Part shown: positions 1 to 11,348 of the stretch, in pieces
Position numbering within the stretch: position 1 is the first letter of the stretch
Layout: each line of letters opens with the position of its first letter
Program-made: the position numbers and the translations under genes
DNA from: Ananas comosus
Lineage: Eukaryota; Streptophyta; Magnoliopsida; Poales; Bromeliaceae
Length of the DNA stretch: 64,000 nt
Reading direction: 5' to 3'
Assembly: GCF_001540865.1 (NCBI RefSeq)
Contig: NC_033625.1
Span: forward strand, 10,932,501 to 10,996,500
Notes under the pieces: generated by a model
Told to the model about the DNA's origin: nothing
Databases searched by the model: none
What the model saw: the letters and a program-made list of their open reading frames with translations, nothing else

Positions 1-1689
1 TTTGTAACATGTTTCCTAAGTTACTCGTAAGTGCAAAAACAGTGTAAGATTTTCTCTAATTGTTTATTAATATGAATGTTAAACAGTTGCAATCCATCGT
101 CGGAAGTAATAGTGTAAAATCTTGCGCTATATGTAGGTAATACACATAAAAGCGGTTTGCACAGAAATAATGAATTAACAGATAAATTTACTATAAAGGC
201 GTAACAATGTAAGAAAGGAATCCTCTTTTATTAATATACCGAGCAATATTAACATTGTCTTTGACGAACAACTACGCAACATATAATAACATCGTTTTTG
301 CATACAAATACGATAGTTCACACATTCATGAACTTTCGCATCAAACATATTAGTTGAACAAATTAGCCCTTCATTTTACAAAAGTACGACTCATCATCAA
401 AGCTGCCGCAAGATCCACGAGCACTATAACATACTTTGAGGTTCATCTATCGAAGAGGAAAATAGCAAAAGAGAGAGGCTCGCCTCGAGGGGTATGTCGG
501 AGCTTTATTTGCACTAGGCACTTTGGCATTGACGTTTTGGCACACATGTTCGTACAAGAGACAGTATAGTTAGAAAAATTCTATGTCTATCCGATAAAAA
601 AAGATCTGGAGAATTTAAGAACACCTGTATAGGTGCGTAGCCTGTGTCGCAAATAAAGCACAGTATCAATAGGCGAATACCATATCTTAAAGCCTCCTAT
701 TGAGATGATCACACTTCCACGACCGAGCCTCTTCTTCGTCGCACGTCTCCTGCGCTCTCTCCTCCTCGTCTCGTGTACCTCCATCATCGCCGTTTCTCGT
801 TCGCCGGTTGCCCAAAGTCCTGGAGAGTTGCTTTTTAGAAAGACGAACAGCATTTGAGGAATAGAGTCGACGGTACTCCTTTACCCTCGTTGCGTAACCA
901 GTTTAGTAAGCCGACTATTTAATGCTCTGCGAAATATTAGTTTTCGTCGTGAACAGAAATGGCTAATGCCACCTGCAAAGAGCGTATACTGTAACGAATC
1001 ACTTTAAAATATCAATAATCATTCAACCGTATAAAAATAGTGAACAATATCCTTAATACTAGTGCAATCAAGTACCAAAATGCAAAAAAAGTGAATACTC
1101 GGCGCGATATTCAGAGTAAATTGTCATAACAGTGCAACGGCCTTTACGAGTTAAATTCGAAAGTCGCTTTTACTCTTCCGAGGCAGCTTCGACTTATAAC
1201 AGGCCGGTGTCTCCTATCCTGCCAGAAGCAGACTCATAACGTAAGAACGCTAACGCTACGTACTTTTAGAGCATTAAATGCGCGCTTCGCTGAGAGCGTT
1301 ATCCACGCTATTCGCCAGACCTGTGTGTTTGCTTGTTCAATGGATCCATTGCACTATTATTGTGACATAGTTGCACCCTTATGAACTTAAGTTCTACTTT
1401 ATACCTTACGTTGCACTATTATTTGACATAGTTACACCCTTTTTGAAAATAGTCTCTATATTTTTCTGTGCTGTACTTCTTTTTATCTAGTAGAGCGAAG
1501 CCTCCAAATTGCCACAATAACAAAGAAACAATCCAGATAGTGCGAATCACTCTTAACTGCCTCGTTGCTCGGATCGTTCTTTTCTGATCGCCTCGTTGCT
1601 GGGATCGTAACTCCGATCGACGCCTCCTCCTCCTCCTAGCAGTCTCCATGCACTGGAACAAGCTACGAATGCACTGTGTATAGACGTCC

Positions 1690-1910
1690 TGCTTGCACCA
1701 TTTATCTTTGTAGCTCTTCGCGTTGCACTATATCGGGCGCGGCACTATTTGTCAATAGCTTTCGAAATTTCGTAAACGTCTAAAGCGCGAAGGAAACGCG
1801 CGGCGGCGAATTAGCGGCGCGCGATGTGGTCCGAGTTCCGAGTAATGATCGGAGGAGGTGGTTGCGTACAGCGGACGCGGCGCATTTAATGAGCGCCAGA
1901 CAGTACGGCA
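1690..1910. repeat. Repeat B, copy 1
   Basis: Shares a GC-rich run (GTAAA-GTC, GGAAAC-GCGG, GGCGAAT-AGCGG, GATGTGGTCCG, CATTTAATG-GCGCCAGAC) with 2385-2500 and 3890-4120. It is close to 3890-4120 over its whole length, with scattered indels. Confidence 0.6.
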
Positions 1911-1984
1911 TGGTAACATCCGTTGAGAATACGCTGAGGAATACTACCGTATTGCACTCTAAAAGCTTAGTACGAGTCTGTTCC

Positions 1985-2420
1985 AAAAAATTTGCACTGG
2001 TATCTACTACTGTATTGCACTCTTACAAGTTTCGTTGCATTCGTAGATAAAATCCATTAGAACTGTTATTTCCCGATATGACATCTTACGAGCTTCTTGC
2101 ACTATTTGAAAATATGTTCTGTAATTAACAGTGCTTGCATGTATTATTCGCGCTACTGTGAACTTATTTAACAGTTAAAAGGAAGGTGATCTTTTTATAG
2201 AAAACGTTTACACAATCGTTTAGCCGTTATGTCGCCTCATCGAACTCCGAACCCCACCGGCGACCGTCGCCCCGCGGAGCTTCCTGGCCTGCCGACTCTT
2301 TTGTCGCACATCGCCGACCGTGCCTACCCGGTACCGATGTCCTGCCCGCGACGCTTGGCCTGCATTTGGAGGGGACGCCGAACAGGAAACAGCGGCCAGC
2401 CGAATACCCGGGCTGGATGT
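1985..2420. repeat. Repeat C, copy 1
   Basis: Imperfect direct copy of 3395-3790. Shared landmarks in the same order: TTGCACTGGTAT, CGTAGATAAAATCCAT, CTGTTATTTCCC, GTGAACTTATTTAACA, CACAATCGTTTAG, GTTATGTCGCC and TGGCCTGCCGACTCTTT. The two copies differ mainly by one-base indels. Confidence 0.65.
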
Positions 2421-2500
2421 GGTCCGGTTCAGAGAAATGAGCGAGATTGCGTAAGGCGGTAAGCGCGGTCATTTAATGCGCGCCAAGACCGTACCGCAGG
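2385..2500. repeat. Repeat B, copy 2 (short)
   Basis: Contains only the GC-rich half of repeat B: CAGGAAACAGCGG through GGTCATTTAATGCGCGCCA. It is extended by a short insertion around 2440-2465 relative to the copy at 3890-4120. Confidence 0.6.
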
Positions 2501-2672
2501 GTAGCCCACAACGACTGGCTACCCGCTACAGTTCGTTCATGGACTTTATGCACGACGGTAGATGGCCGAAGCAGAGTTCGAGGAGTAGGCTGCTCGCTCA
2601 CGAAGTGAGCCGAAGCAGAGTTCGTGGAGTAGGCGCGCTCGCTCGGAAGCGGTACCATCCAGCAATGAGGAT

Positions 2673-2880
2673 TAAGATTGATTCGCACTATCTGGAGTGC
2701 TTTATTTGCAACGAGCCCATTGGCCCTCTTCTCATACAGGTCTTTAAAATCTGAAATCTTTATTGTTATTGATGGTTCTTATGTTTGCTGATTAACTGTC
2801 TGTTTTCATAGTAGAGCGGAGCTCCAAAGGGCTTGAGCAATAAAGCACTCCAGATAGTGCAATCAATCTTAACGCCTCGT
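2673..2880. repeat. Inverted repeat with about 35-bp arms
   Basis: The left arm (2673-2707: AAGATTGATTCGCACTATC, then TGGAGTGCTTTATT) is the reverse complement of the right arm (about 2840-2873) with one or two differences. Weaker pairing continues inward (GAGCCC..TTGG against CCAAAGGGCTTGAGC). This could be a hairpin or the ends of a small inverted-repeat element. No target-site duplication was recognised. Confidence 0.55.
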
Positions 2881-2914
2881 TGCTGGATCTAACCCTTCCG
2901 AACGACCCTCCTCT

Positions 2915-3000
2915 TCGACGCAGTCTCTTCGGCAGTCTCCTCCTCGCAGTCTCCTCCTCGAATCTCCTCCTCGCAGTCTCCGCGGAAGTCTCCCTGGCCT
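2915..3000. repeat. Short tandem repeat, CAGTCTCCTCCTCG unit
   Basis: Four to five imperfect head-to-tail units of about 14-18 bp built on CAGTCTCCTCCTCG. Confidence 0.6.
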
Positions 3001-3394
3001 ATATCCTGTTACTTTAGGCTATTGTGCGCGGTGGAATTGCAGACAAGCTTCGATGATTACATATTTCTGTTAAATATTTATATTATGTTCAATTTGTTAT
3101 AGTCGATGTAATAGAAATTTGCATTGTATTCAAATCCTTTTTGTATTTTTGCAAACTTCTATAAAATCGTGTACTCAGCTTTAAGAAAAAATGTAATTCT
3201 TGTTCACAATATTAATGTACTGCTTAGGAATATGTTACACTATTTACCAGCTACGGATGCATTGTTTACATCATGGTATAATAATAAATTTAGATCATTT
3301 TTGCCTATTATTTCATGGTTAACACCAAATCTGTGAAAAGTTTGTACTACATATCGTACTGTTACACGCTTTTAGCGGAGAATCTTGAACTCAT

Positions 3395-3790
3395 TTCATC
3401 TGAGTTGCACTGGTATTTCTACCGTATTGCACTTTTACAAGTTCGTTGCACTCGTAGATAAAATCCATAGACTGTTATTTCCCCGTATTGCACTCTTACG
3501 TAGCTTCTTTGCACTCTTTTGAAAAATATTGTTTTGTAGTTAACACTGCCTTGCACTATTATTCGCCCGCTTAACTGTGAACTTATTTAACAAGCAAAAG
3601 GACGCTGGATCTTTTATAGAAAACTTTACACAATCGTTTAGCGTTATGTCGCCCCTCTCGAACTCCGACCCGCCGGCGACCGTCCAGCCCCGCCGCAGAG
3701 CTTCTTGGCCTGCCGACTCTTTGTCGCACACGCATCCAGTCTACCGGTAGCGACGTCTGCTGCCGCCGACGCTTCGCCGCATTTGGAGGG
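3395..3790. repeat. Repeat C, copy 2
   Basis: Partner of 1985-2420 with the same landmark words in the same order. The spacing between copies is about 1.4 kb. Confidence 0.65.
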
Positions 3791-3889
3791 ACGCGCGTTC
3801 ATTTGCACCTTTAAGTTCAATTATATTAAGAAATGGAGAAAGTAAATTTGACTGATTATGGTTTGGTTGACCTTGGAACAAGGCTAGGA

Positions 3890-4120
3890 CTGCACTGTTA
3901 TAAAGGTGTTGCACCATTTCTCATTCGCAGTCTTCGCATTGCACTATTATCCCTGTTGCGGAGCGCCGCACTATTTGCAATAGCGTTCAGAAAATTTCGT
4001 AAAGTCTTAAGCAGAACAGGAAACAGCGGGGCCGGCGAATAGCGGGGCGGATGTTGTCCGTGTTCCGAGAAATAAGCGGTCATTTAATGCGCGCCAGACC
4101 GCACGAACAGGTAGTAGTAG
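3890..4120. repeat. Repeat B, copy 3
   Basis: Full-length partner of 1690-1910. Both run from the GCACTAT-rich part through the GGAAACAGCGG and TCATTTAATGCGCGCC words. Confidence 0.6.
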
Positions 4121-4485
4121 TGAGTCGTGTACGTCTGTCATGAAATACGCGGGAGGCTATTGTATAGGAGGGGCATTTTGTCAGGCGCGCGGAAAAACGC
4201 GACCGAATCTGCAAAAATACGAAAAAGGTGAACCGGTTTGCAAAAGCCCAAAATAAGTGATTTTTTTAAAATTGGCCTAAAAAGAAAGTGACTAAAATTA
4301 AGCATAAAGGGAAAAAATAAAACATTAATCATCATTTAAAGCTGACACAAAGCGAAAGCTTAAAGGAAAAAAACATAAAAACAACCAAGAGGGCCGCTTG
4401 GCCATAATTCTAGTCGAAAAGGAAAGAGGAAAACTAAGTCCTAATCCTCATCATCACCCCCTCGATTATCCTCATATCTTGTCCT

Positions 4486-4691
4486 TAGGGATGTCAATGG
4501 ATATGAATAGCCGAAATTTTATTCAAACTCGAACCCGAATGAAACGGATATATCCGATACTAAATGGATATGGATTCGGATATGGATATAAAAAATAGAA
4601 ACCCGACGGATATGGATTCGGATATGGATTTTGACTGTACCTGACGCAAGCCCGAACCCGAACCCGACTAGAATACAAATTTATTTTGTAT

Positions 4692-4778
<87 letters not shown>

Positions 4779-5133
4779 TACNCCGAACCCGAATGAAACG
4801 GATATATCCGATGGATATGGATATGGATTCGGATATGGATATCAAAAATAAAAACCCGACGGATATGGATTCGGATATGGATTTTGATTGTATCCGATCC
4901 GAACCCGAACCTGACCCGAACCCGAATTTATTTTGTATTATATATATATATATATTTGATGTTATATTTGAATTTGTATTTTAAAAATTTAGATTTAATA
5001 TAATATATTTTGAAATATTGAAAAAAGAAATAATTATTTTGGGTTCAAATTTTCGGGTCTCGGGTCTCAGGTTTGGAGTCAGGTTTGGTTCGGGTTTTTG
5101 AAAATCCGCCCCGAATCCGAACCGACATCTCTA
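4486..5133. mobile_element. hAT-like MITE inside the transposon-type gene
   Basis: The ends are TAGGGATGTC and GACATCTCTA, which are imperfect inverted repeats. They are flanked by an 8-bp duplication, CTTGTCCT (4478-4485) and CTTGTCCC (5134-5141), the size expected for hAT insertions. The interior is made of GGATATGGATTCGG and CCCGAACCCGA words around a (TA)n tract, with a single N at 4782. No transposase is present. Similar terminal sequence (AGGGATGTCAAT-GATATGGATAT) forms the middle of the foldback element at 52.7-53.6 kb. Confidence 0.7.
4700..4775. repeat. (TA)n dinucleotide tract
   Basis: Nearly pure TA repeat inside the hAT-like MITE, ending just before the single N at 4782. An open frame that reads through it is a composition artefact. 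Confidence 0.9.
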
Positions 5134-6534
5134 CTTGTCCCGTTGTTGCTTCTGATGGCGGTGTAGTGGATGAAGATGGTTGATTTTCGCGAGGCCCATA
5201 AGCGGCATAGAATGCATTTGAAGGTCTAAAAAGTGCATTTCATCGGTTCTCCATCTTATGGAATCTTTCGTCCATCCTATCAAATCTTTCATCCATTCAA
5301 TCTACTCTTTGAAAGCCTTAAGTTTCCAATTTATCAAATTGTTGATATATGGCTATTTGCTTGGGAGAAGGATCGTAGGATGGAGCAGTTAGGATTTCCA
5401 TAAATATGGTCCGATTAATTATATTCAAATCTGAATTTATTATAGATAAAGGTTAATCCTAATAGATATTAAAATTACTTGATATGGTATATCTTATCTC
5501 TTCCAATCTAGTTAACTTAAATAGAATCCTAATCAGACTTCGATAGGAAGTCAATATGGACTCTATATTAAGGGGCATTGGTCCTGTCACATTCTCATGT
5601 GTAATTTGGTTAAGAATTATGATTGATTCCACATCATATGGAAGAGTGCCTGAGAAAGAAGGATAAACCAAATTACGCAAGTTCAATTGATGACATTCAA
5701 ATTATAGCCGAACTTCTTGCTTCCGTAGATGATAAAGAATTTCGTCCTTATGGCATTCTGTGAGTTATTGTAATTTTATTTATGATTCTCCATTTTGGTA
5801 TGTATTTATTTTTAAGAGTTAATTGCATACAAGTTCCTGCAAATATAGTGAATTATAAATATATCACTAAAAAATTCAACTTTCATATGTTGTCCCTACA
5901 AAAGTTCTATATTTTTAAATATGTCCCTCTAGTTTGTTATCGTTAGAGAACTATTTTTTTTAACAGTAGATAAATAAAATGTCAATTTTGCCATCAGAAA
6001 TATGTCCCTCCAAAGCCCCAACTACTATAATCGTGAAAAAATGTTCCCCAAAAAATTTTCAACGGACATCTTTGTCACGTCCCGGGGTCATTTTTAAGTT
6101 TAAAAGTGATGTGGAAGTATCCAAATTTTTTTTTTTGAAAACCTTGACCCTAGAGGACATTAGATGCGCCACAAATACAGGGAGTTCAGTGTTCACACAC
6201 AAAAAGTTTTCCTTGTATTTGCACGGCATCATACAAGTACAAAATACAATAACACTGTATATTCATACACATGCAAACCGAGGGTTTTCGAGGCAGGCTG
6301 AGACACACGCCGACAGGTCTCGATGTGCCGGAGGCCATGCTCATGATCTGGAGCATGGCCATCCACTGTGGGAGGCACGGAAGCGACTCTAAGTTCAGCG
6401 AACCCTGCGCGCTGAGACTAAAACGCTTCTAATTCACTCATTCGGGGCTCGTTGACCCCAAATAAGGCAAACACTGTAATCAGCACTGACTGACGATCAC
6501 CATGCTCATCTCTGGAGGCATCGAAACAGCCTTG

Positions 6535-7025
6535 GGTTGCCGGAACAGTGGGAACAACCCTAAAACTCCCTAAAACAGCTTCATTTAAGCATACCGGGTA
6601 GAGGGGGGCGTAGGGCGCGGCCAGCGGTGGCTCGGTGGTGGGTGCACCAGCGGCAGGAGGGTGCGAGCGACGGAGGGAGGCCGGCGCTCACGCTGGCCAG
6701 CGGTGAAAGGCGGTAGCGGCGGCACTGGAGCACCCCGAGCCTGCATGGGCTAGGCTCGGGCTTAGCTGTTCGCAACGNCTTGGGTTGCCGGAACAGTGGG
6801 AACAACCCTAAAACTCCCTAAAACAGCTTCATTTAAGCATACCGGGTAGAGGGGGGCGTAGGGCGCGGCCAGCAGAGCTCCGGCAACGGGGGCGCTGGCG
6901 GCTGACGAGTGCAGCCGACCGGAGAGAGCCGGCGCTCACGCTGGCCAGCGGTGAAAGGCGGTAGCGGCGGCACTGGAGCACCCCGAGCCTGCATGGGCTA
7001 GGCTCGGGCTTAGCTGTTCGCAACG
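6535..7025. repeat. Duplicated segment meeting at a single N (6778)
   Basis: 6533-6777 and 6779-7025 start with the same word (CTTGGGTTGCCGGAACAG) and end with the same word (TAGCTGTTCGCAACG). Only a middle stretch differs. The N lies exactly at the junction, which looks like two overlapping contigs or haplotypes joined without merging. Confidence 0.7.
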
Positions 7026-7643
7026 GCCATAGCGGCTGCTGAGGAGCTACGGGGTGACGGCGGTGGTTCAATGGAGGCCGGAGGGAGGCGACCCAGATGG
7101 TTCTGAGCGGCAGCAGCAGCAGCGAAGCACCCTGAACCCGCGCGAGTTCAGCTCCGGTTCAGGGGCTCATGACAACCAAGGCGGCAGCCGGGGAGCCTCA
7201 GGGCAGCGACGATGAGCCGCCTGAGGTCGGAGGGGGGATCACAGGGGTGGCCCCGGGCGGCGGCGGCACGTGAAAGGAGCAGCAAAATCTCCTCGATCCG
7301 AGCTCACCCACAATGACCGTAGGGCTGCTGTAGCTCGGTGGCGGTGCCCGGGGGCGGCGGTAGTCAACAGGGAGGGTCGCCGGAGGCCCAGAGGAGGCAA
7401 TGGTGATGGGCCGGAGGGACAACGATCATCTACTTGAGCTCGATAGGGATGAAAGCCACAAAAAAAATAAAGCAATGTATGGGAGTGGGAGAAGTGTTGG
7501 AGGCTTCCGGCGGCTGAAGGCATGCGTCGGCGGCCGGGGTGCACGCAGCGAGGGCAGGGGAGGGTGGTGAGGCGGCTGGGGAGGTCTCAGCTGAGGATGA
7601 TTAGCTGGGCTAGGGTTTCCTTAATGAAAACCCTAGCTTGCAC

Positions 7644-7654
7644 CTTTATATAAG
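7644..7654 (-). promoter_or_regulatory. Putative TATA box of the solo LTR
   Basis: The minus strand reads CTTATATAAAG, a good TATA box, in AT-poor surroundings about 880 bp from the presumed LTR start at 8532. Function is inferred only. Confidence 0.35.
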
Positions 7655-9054
7655 GTGGTAACTGGTAAATTGCAAATAAGTCCACCAATGATCAGTATTT
7701 TCAGCCGATTCCTTCATAGTGCAAGTAAATCACTCGGATGTACCTTTATGTTCGAAATCACGCAAAACGGTACATAAAATATAGGGTATTTTGTGAATTT
7801 TCCGTTTTACCAATTTCGTCCCCTTTGTGAACATTTTGAATTTTCGGGAAATCCGTCCGTCGAATTTGCGAACGGATTGTGCCAACGCGTTCAGCACGAC
7901 CGGGGCATCGAACTCATGATTTGTTTTGCCCAATATGGTCGCCGATTTGCGACAAAACCCATCTCTCTCCAATTTTTCAAAAACCACACCTATATATAAG
8001 TGTAAAACCAACAAACCTCAAATTCAAACTCAAATTTGAAATCCCTACCACTGGTAGGCACCTGAAACATCCTTCACCCTACTCCAAGACACATGCATGG
8101 AGCACGAGAAGTTTTACAACGCAAGAACAGTAAAGAATGAAAACTCTCTTTCTGATAAAACCCTTTTTTCTCGAAAATCATGCATCAAAATCCAAATCTG
8201 TCAGAGCCATTGGGTCCAGAACAGTCGAACCGTTGAAAACGAACTATTGGATCACTATAATCGGAGTCCAATACGCACCAAAAGCCATCCCCACTCATTG
8301 GCATCTTCGAAAAATCCGAGTTACTATTCACTTGAAGTGATTAGTAAAGGTCGCGCAACTTCTCCATCCTAATTCGTTTTCTCCTGAAACTTGATGAGTG
8401 CTTAAGTAATTAAAAAACATACAAAAATATCGTCAAACAAAAAGTTTAGCTACACAGTCAAATTCTCAATCCTTACAATTTTTTCCTCATTTTCTTCCTT
8501 TTTAAATCCTAACCCAATCCACCATTATTACAACATCTTCTCTCACTCATTTTCTTCTAAATCTTTTCTTTTAAGCAAAATAAAAAAAAATCATAGAGAA
8601 AATTGAGGGAAGTAACACGCGTTCGACATGGACGAAGCAACATACATTGTGGATATATGAATGGGGACGGAGAAATTCTAGTTATGAGTTTGAAACTAGC
8701 ACGAAGGAGAGAGAGGAAGAGAAAGAGGAAGAGGAAGAGGAAGAGGAAGAAAAAGAGTTCTATTGCTAGGATTTGATTGAGAGAAGAATGTATAACATAA
8801 GAGGGGTAAAATATCAATTTACCTCATTGACTAACAAAATTATAAAGTTAAGTATGTTACCTATGCTTAACTAAAATTTTCTAACGAATACTAACGGCAA
8901 GAACATATTTGAAAACATAAGGATTTTTGTAGGAACAATATTTGAAAGTTGAATTTTATAGCTATATATTTATAATTCACTATATTTGCAGGTATATGTA
9001 TGCAATTAATTCTATTTTTAATGTTGTTTTACATACTGATAAAAATCTATCAAT

Positions 9055-9067
9055 TGGTATTAGAGCC
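9055..9067 (+). promoter_or_regulatory. Copia primer binding site (initiator tRNA-Met type)
   Basis: TGGTATTAGAGCC, two bases after the LTR end, matches the usual plant retroelement primer site TGGTATCAGAGCC (complement of the tRNA-iMet 3' end) with one change. Confidence 0.8.
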
Positions 9068-10034
9068 TAGAACAATAAATTTAATATTGCATGCATTCTC
9101 TGATTAGATTGACTTATGATGAATTTGGAATTAAGAAAGAAAAGTATCTTGCGATTTTAGATCATGGGCAGATTTGATTCAGGTTTGCACAATTTATAAA
9201 TATAAATTATTCGTCATCTTCTCCAAACTGGTGTTCCTATTTATTTTTATTCTTTTCCTGCGTGATGTCGTACTGCCCCTTCTTTTCGCAAACTTGTGGC
9301 TTTTGCAACACGCGGCGATGTCGTCCATATATCATACGGCAGGGATTGACCCAAAACGATTAACTCTATTTTGGGTTTCAGGTTTTTGAATGAAACGAAA
9401 ATATAATAGAAGGAGATCTAGATGGTGAAGAGGATCAATTTATTTTGAGTTGACCCAAAACTATTAGGGCTTAGTTTGTTATTGAGATCTATCTAACGCT
9501 ATTAGATAAAATGGAGTTGAGAAAAAAATATATAGGGAGATATTTCTGCGTTCTCCGGTGGGACCGTGGAAAATTACGTACGGAACGTAATATGCAGAAT
9601 GCAATATTATGTACGAAAACAAACAGAATATTTTTTCATCGTCGTTTCTCACCACACGTACCACAATCTCCCTACAATCTCAAACGAAATCTAACTCTAT
9701 TTTGGATTTCAGTTACGCTATTCGCGTTAAGCATGTCGCACTTAATGATGAATCGGTCAGCCTATTAATATGGGCTGACTGGCCAATCCATCGGTGCAAT
9801 CGTACGGAGCGTGAGTAGCATCTGGCTATGATATTGTTTTGGTCTATTCTGTGTGGTGGATTGCTTAATTAAGATACATACAAGAGTTGAACCTAACAAG
9901 ATTGAACCCGTTATTAATTTATTGGGTTCCCTTTTGCCAATTAGTGCTTAGTAGGTGTTCGACTTTAAGCCCATTACGCACTTAAATTTTTTTATTCATC
10001 TGAATTCGATCCGTTGGAGTCTTTATTCTTAAAA

Positions 10035-10384
10035 GTAAACTTCAAATACCACCCCTTTAGTTTAGCATTTTCTCACTTTAATACCCTATGGTTTAAAGTG
10101 TATCAATTTAGTATCTAGTGGCGTTATTTTTCTCTTTTTGTTAGCTTCTCTGTTAACATTTTGTTAAATTATATACAAAAAACTTCAGATGCGCCACCTA
10201 GGTTTATCGAATATTTACTTTAGTACGTTTCAGTTTTAACTTTGTCATTGATTTAATAAAAAAATTAGTGGAGGGGATAATACAAAAGAAAAAATAAAAC
10301 CACGGGGCACTTAATTGATACACTTTAAACCATAGGGTACTAAAATAAAAAAGTGCAAAACCACAGGGGTGGTATTTGAAGTTT
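10035..10384. mobile_element. MITE with long terminal inverted repeats
   Basis: The left end GTAAACTTCAAATACCACCCC and the right end read as inverted repeats of about 70 bp, including CCCTATGGTTTAAAGTGTATC near 10085 and its reverse complement near 10316. No exact target duplication could be fixed. The terminal style suggests a Mutator-type MITE, but this is uncertain. Confidence 0.6.
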
Positions 10385-10621
10385 TTCCTCTTTTAATAAT
10401 GTGTCGTGAACAAAAAGAATCTGTTCACATGGTGATTTAATTTTTCATACAATATTAATTTATTATAAATTTATTTATCTTATATCTGTGGTCAAATAAG
10501 AAAAAATAAAATTTGAATTATGATTGCAATGTAATGTTTAATTTATTGCATCTATACTCTTATTTTGATCAAACATAATATGAAAATTAAATAATCATAA
10601 TTTTTTTAAAATTATTTAAGG

Positions 10622-10855
10622 TTTGGCGCTAAGTTGAATTAATTTATTATTTTAACTGGTTAGGTGTAAGTCAAAGCGGTCCTAACTAAAAGAAATAATA
10701 ACTTAATTTACTTTAAAGTAGCTTTGCCGGATAATTTTCAAGTTAATTATGTAGCACTAAGTTAGATTAATTTATTGTTTCTGCTGTTTGGGTGCAAGCC
10801 AAAGTCGCCTCGATCAGAAAAAAAAAGGTAATTAATTGCTTCAAAGAAGTGCACG
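10622..10855 (+). repeat. Diverged tandem duplication, about 125 bp
   Basis: GGCGCTAAGTTGAATTAATT near 10625 and AGCACTAAGTTAGATTAATT near 10754 head two parallel stretches. Both continue with a GGT-TAAGTCAAAG or GGTGCAAGCCAAAG word and a purine tract. Confidence 0.5.
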
Positions 10856-11348
10856 TAGAAATTGCACTACAGTATTATGTTTAGTCTTCTTCTCCCAAAA
10901 GAGGTCTAGATATGAAGGTACACGGGTGGTGTAGGATGGTTATTTTCTTGTAACTCATTTGGAGAAATTTGCTTTGCCAAAGCTGACAATTTTTTCTATG
11001 AAAAATTTGAAATTAACACGACCTACAGAAAGTTTAAATTAATCTCTGATAAAAAGATTGTGTATTTATACTAATAATTGCTCCCAAAGGAGGGGTTATG
11101 ATGTCATATAAAGCATGTGCATAATAAAAGAAAAATATTTATACTCATAATTCTGCTCCCAAAGGAGAGATGTCGCGATATTATATAAGGTGTATTTTTC
11201 TAATTTTAGTATGGTAATTCTTGGATGTGGTATTTTATTGATAAAACATGCATTTTATGTTTTAGCTATGACTTTATTCTTTGTTCCTATCAGTGATTCT
11301 ATTCTTATATTTAATGGTTCTAATTATTCATAGTAGAAATAACAGATC

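Larger units (their letters stand above)
1..4120. repeat. Degenerate repeat block rich in GCACTATT / AATAGTGC
   Basis: No credible gene is seen; the open frames are short and appear on both strands. The block is a patchwork of imperfect direct copies (about 1690-1910, 2385-2500, 3890-4120; 1985-2420 with 3395-3790; 1480-1640 with 2805-2965) that differ by many one-base indels. The words TTGCACTATT, GTGCAAT and relatives recur throughout and also fill the satellite at 62-64 kb. It is probably a decayed tandem or transposon-derived array. Its class is not recognised. Confidence 0.6.
6073..8532 (-). mobile_element. Solo LTR nested in the Mutator-like element
   Basis: It begins TGTCACGTCCCGGGG and ends ATTATTACA. 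Both ends are directly flanked by ACATCTT (6066-6072 and 8533-8539), a 7-bp repeat that is longer than the usual 4-6 bp. The start matches, in reverse, the LTR end at 21020-21051, so sense is taken as minus. It contains a single N at 6778 with the sequence on either side duplicated. No internal retroelement genes are present, hence solo. Confidence 0.65.
5816..9012. mobile_element. Non-autonomous Mutator-like element (MULE)
   Basis: Long terminal inverted repeats of roughly 120 bp begin GAGTTAATTGCATAC on the left and GAATTAATTGCATAC on the right (reverse complement). A perfect 9-bp target duplication TATTTTTAA lies at 5807-5815 and 9013-9021, the length typical of Mutator elements. No MURA transposase is seen. 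Without the nested solo LTR the element is only about 730 bp, so the GC-rich interior belongs to the LTR and not to a captured gene. Confidence 0.85.
5387..9052 (+). repeat. Copia 5' LTR, interrupted by a Mutator-type element
   Basis: 5387-5710 aligns with 31243-31568 of the 3' LTR (shared words ATTATAGATAAAGGT, AATCCTAATAGATAT, CATATGG-AGAGTGCCTGA). After the inserted element the LTR resumes at 9022 and ends AAATCTATCA at 9052, matching AAGATCTATCA at the end of the 3' LTR. The primer binding site follows at once. The 5' LTR holds about 100 bp (near 5706-5806) that the 3' LTR lacks. Confidence 0.75.
9068..11348 (+). other. Copia leader region without a gene
   Basis: AT-rich sequence between the primer site and gag. 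It contains a MITE (10035-10384), a diverged tandem duplication (10622-10855) and three CTCCCAAA(A/G)GAG words upstream of gag. No coding sequence is supported. Confidence 0.6.

Noticed and set aside
4631..4984. 117-codon frame with repeated Ile-Tyr
   Set aside because: Translation of a (TA)n tract and satellite words in a MITE, across an N.
6240..7600. GC-rich interior of the Mutator-like element as a captured gene (Pack-MULE)
   Set aside because: The stretch lies inside a TGTCACG..TTACA unit with its own flanking repeat, so a nested solo LTR explains it. The open frames there are composition effects.
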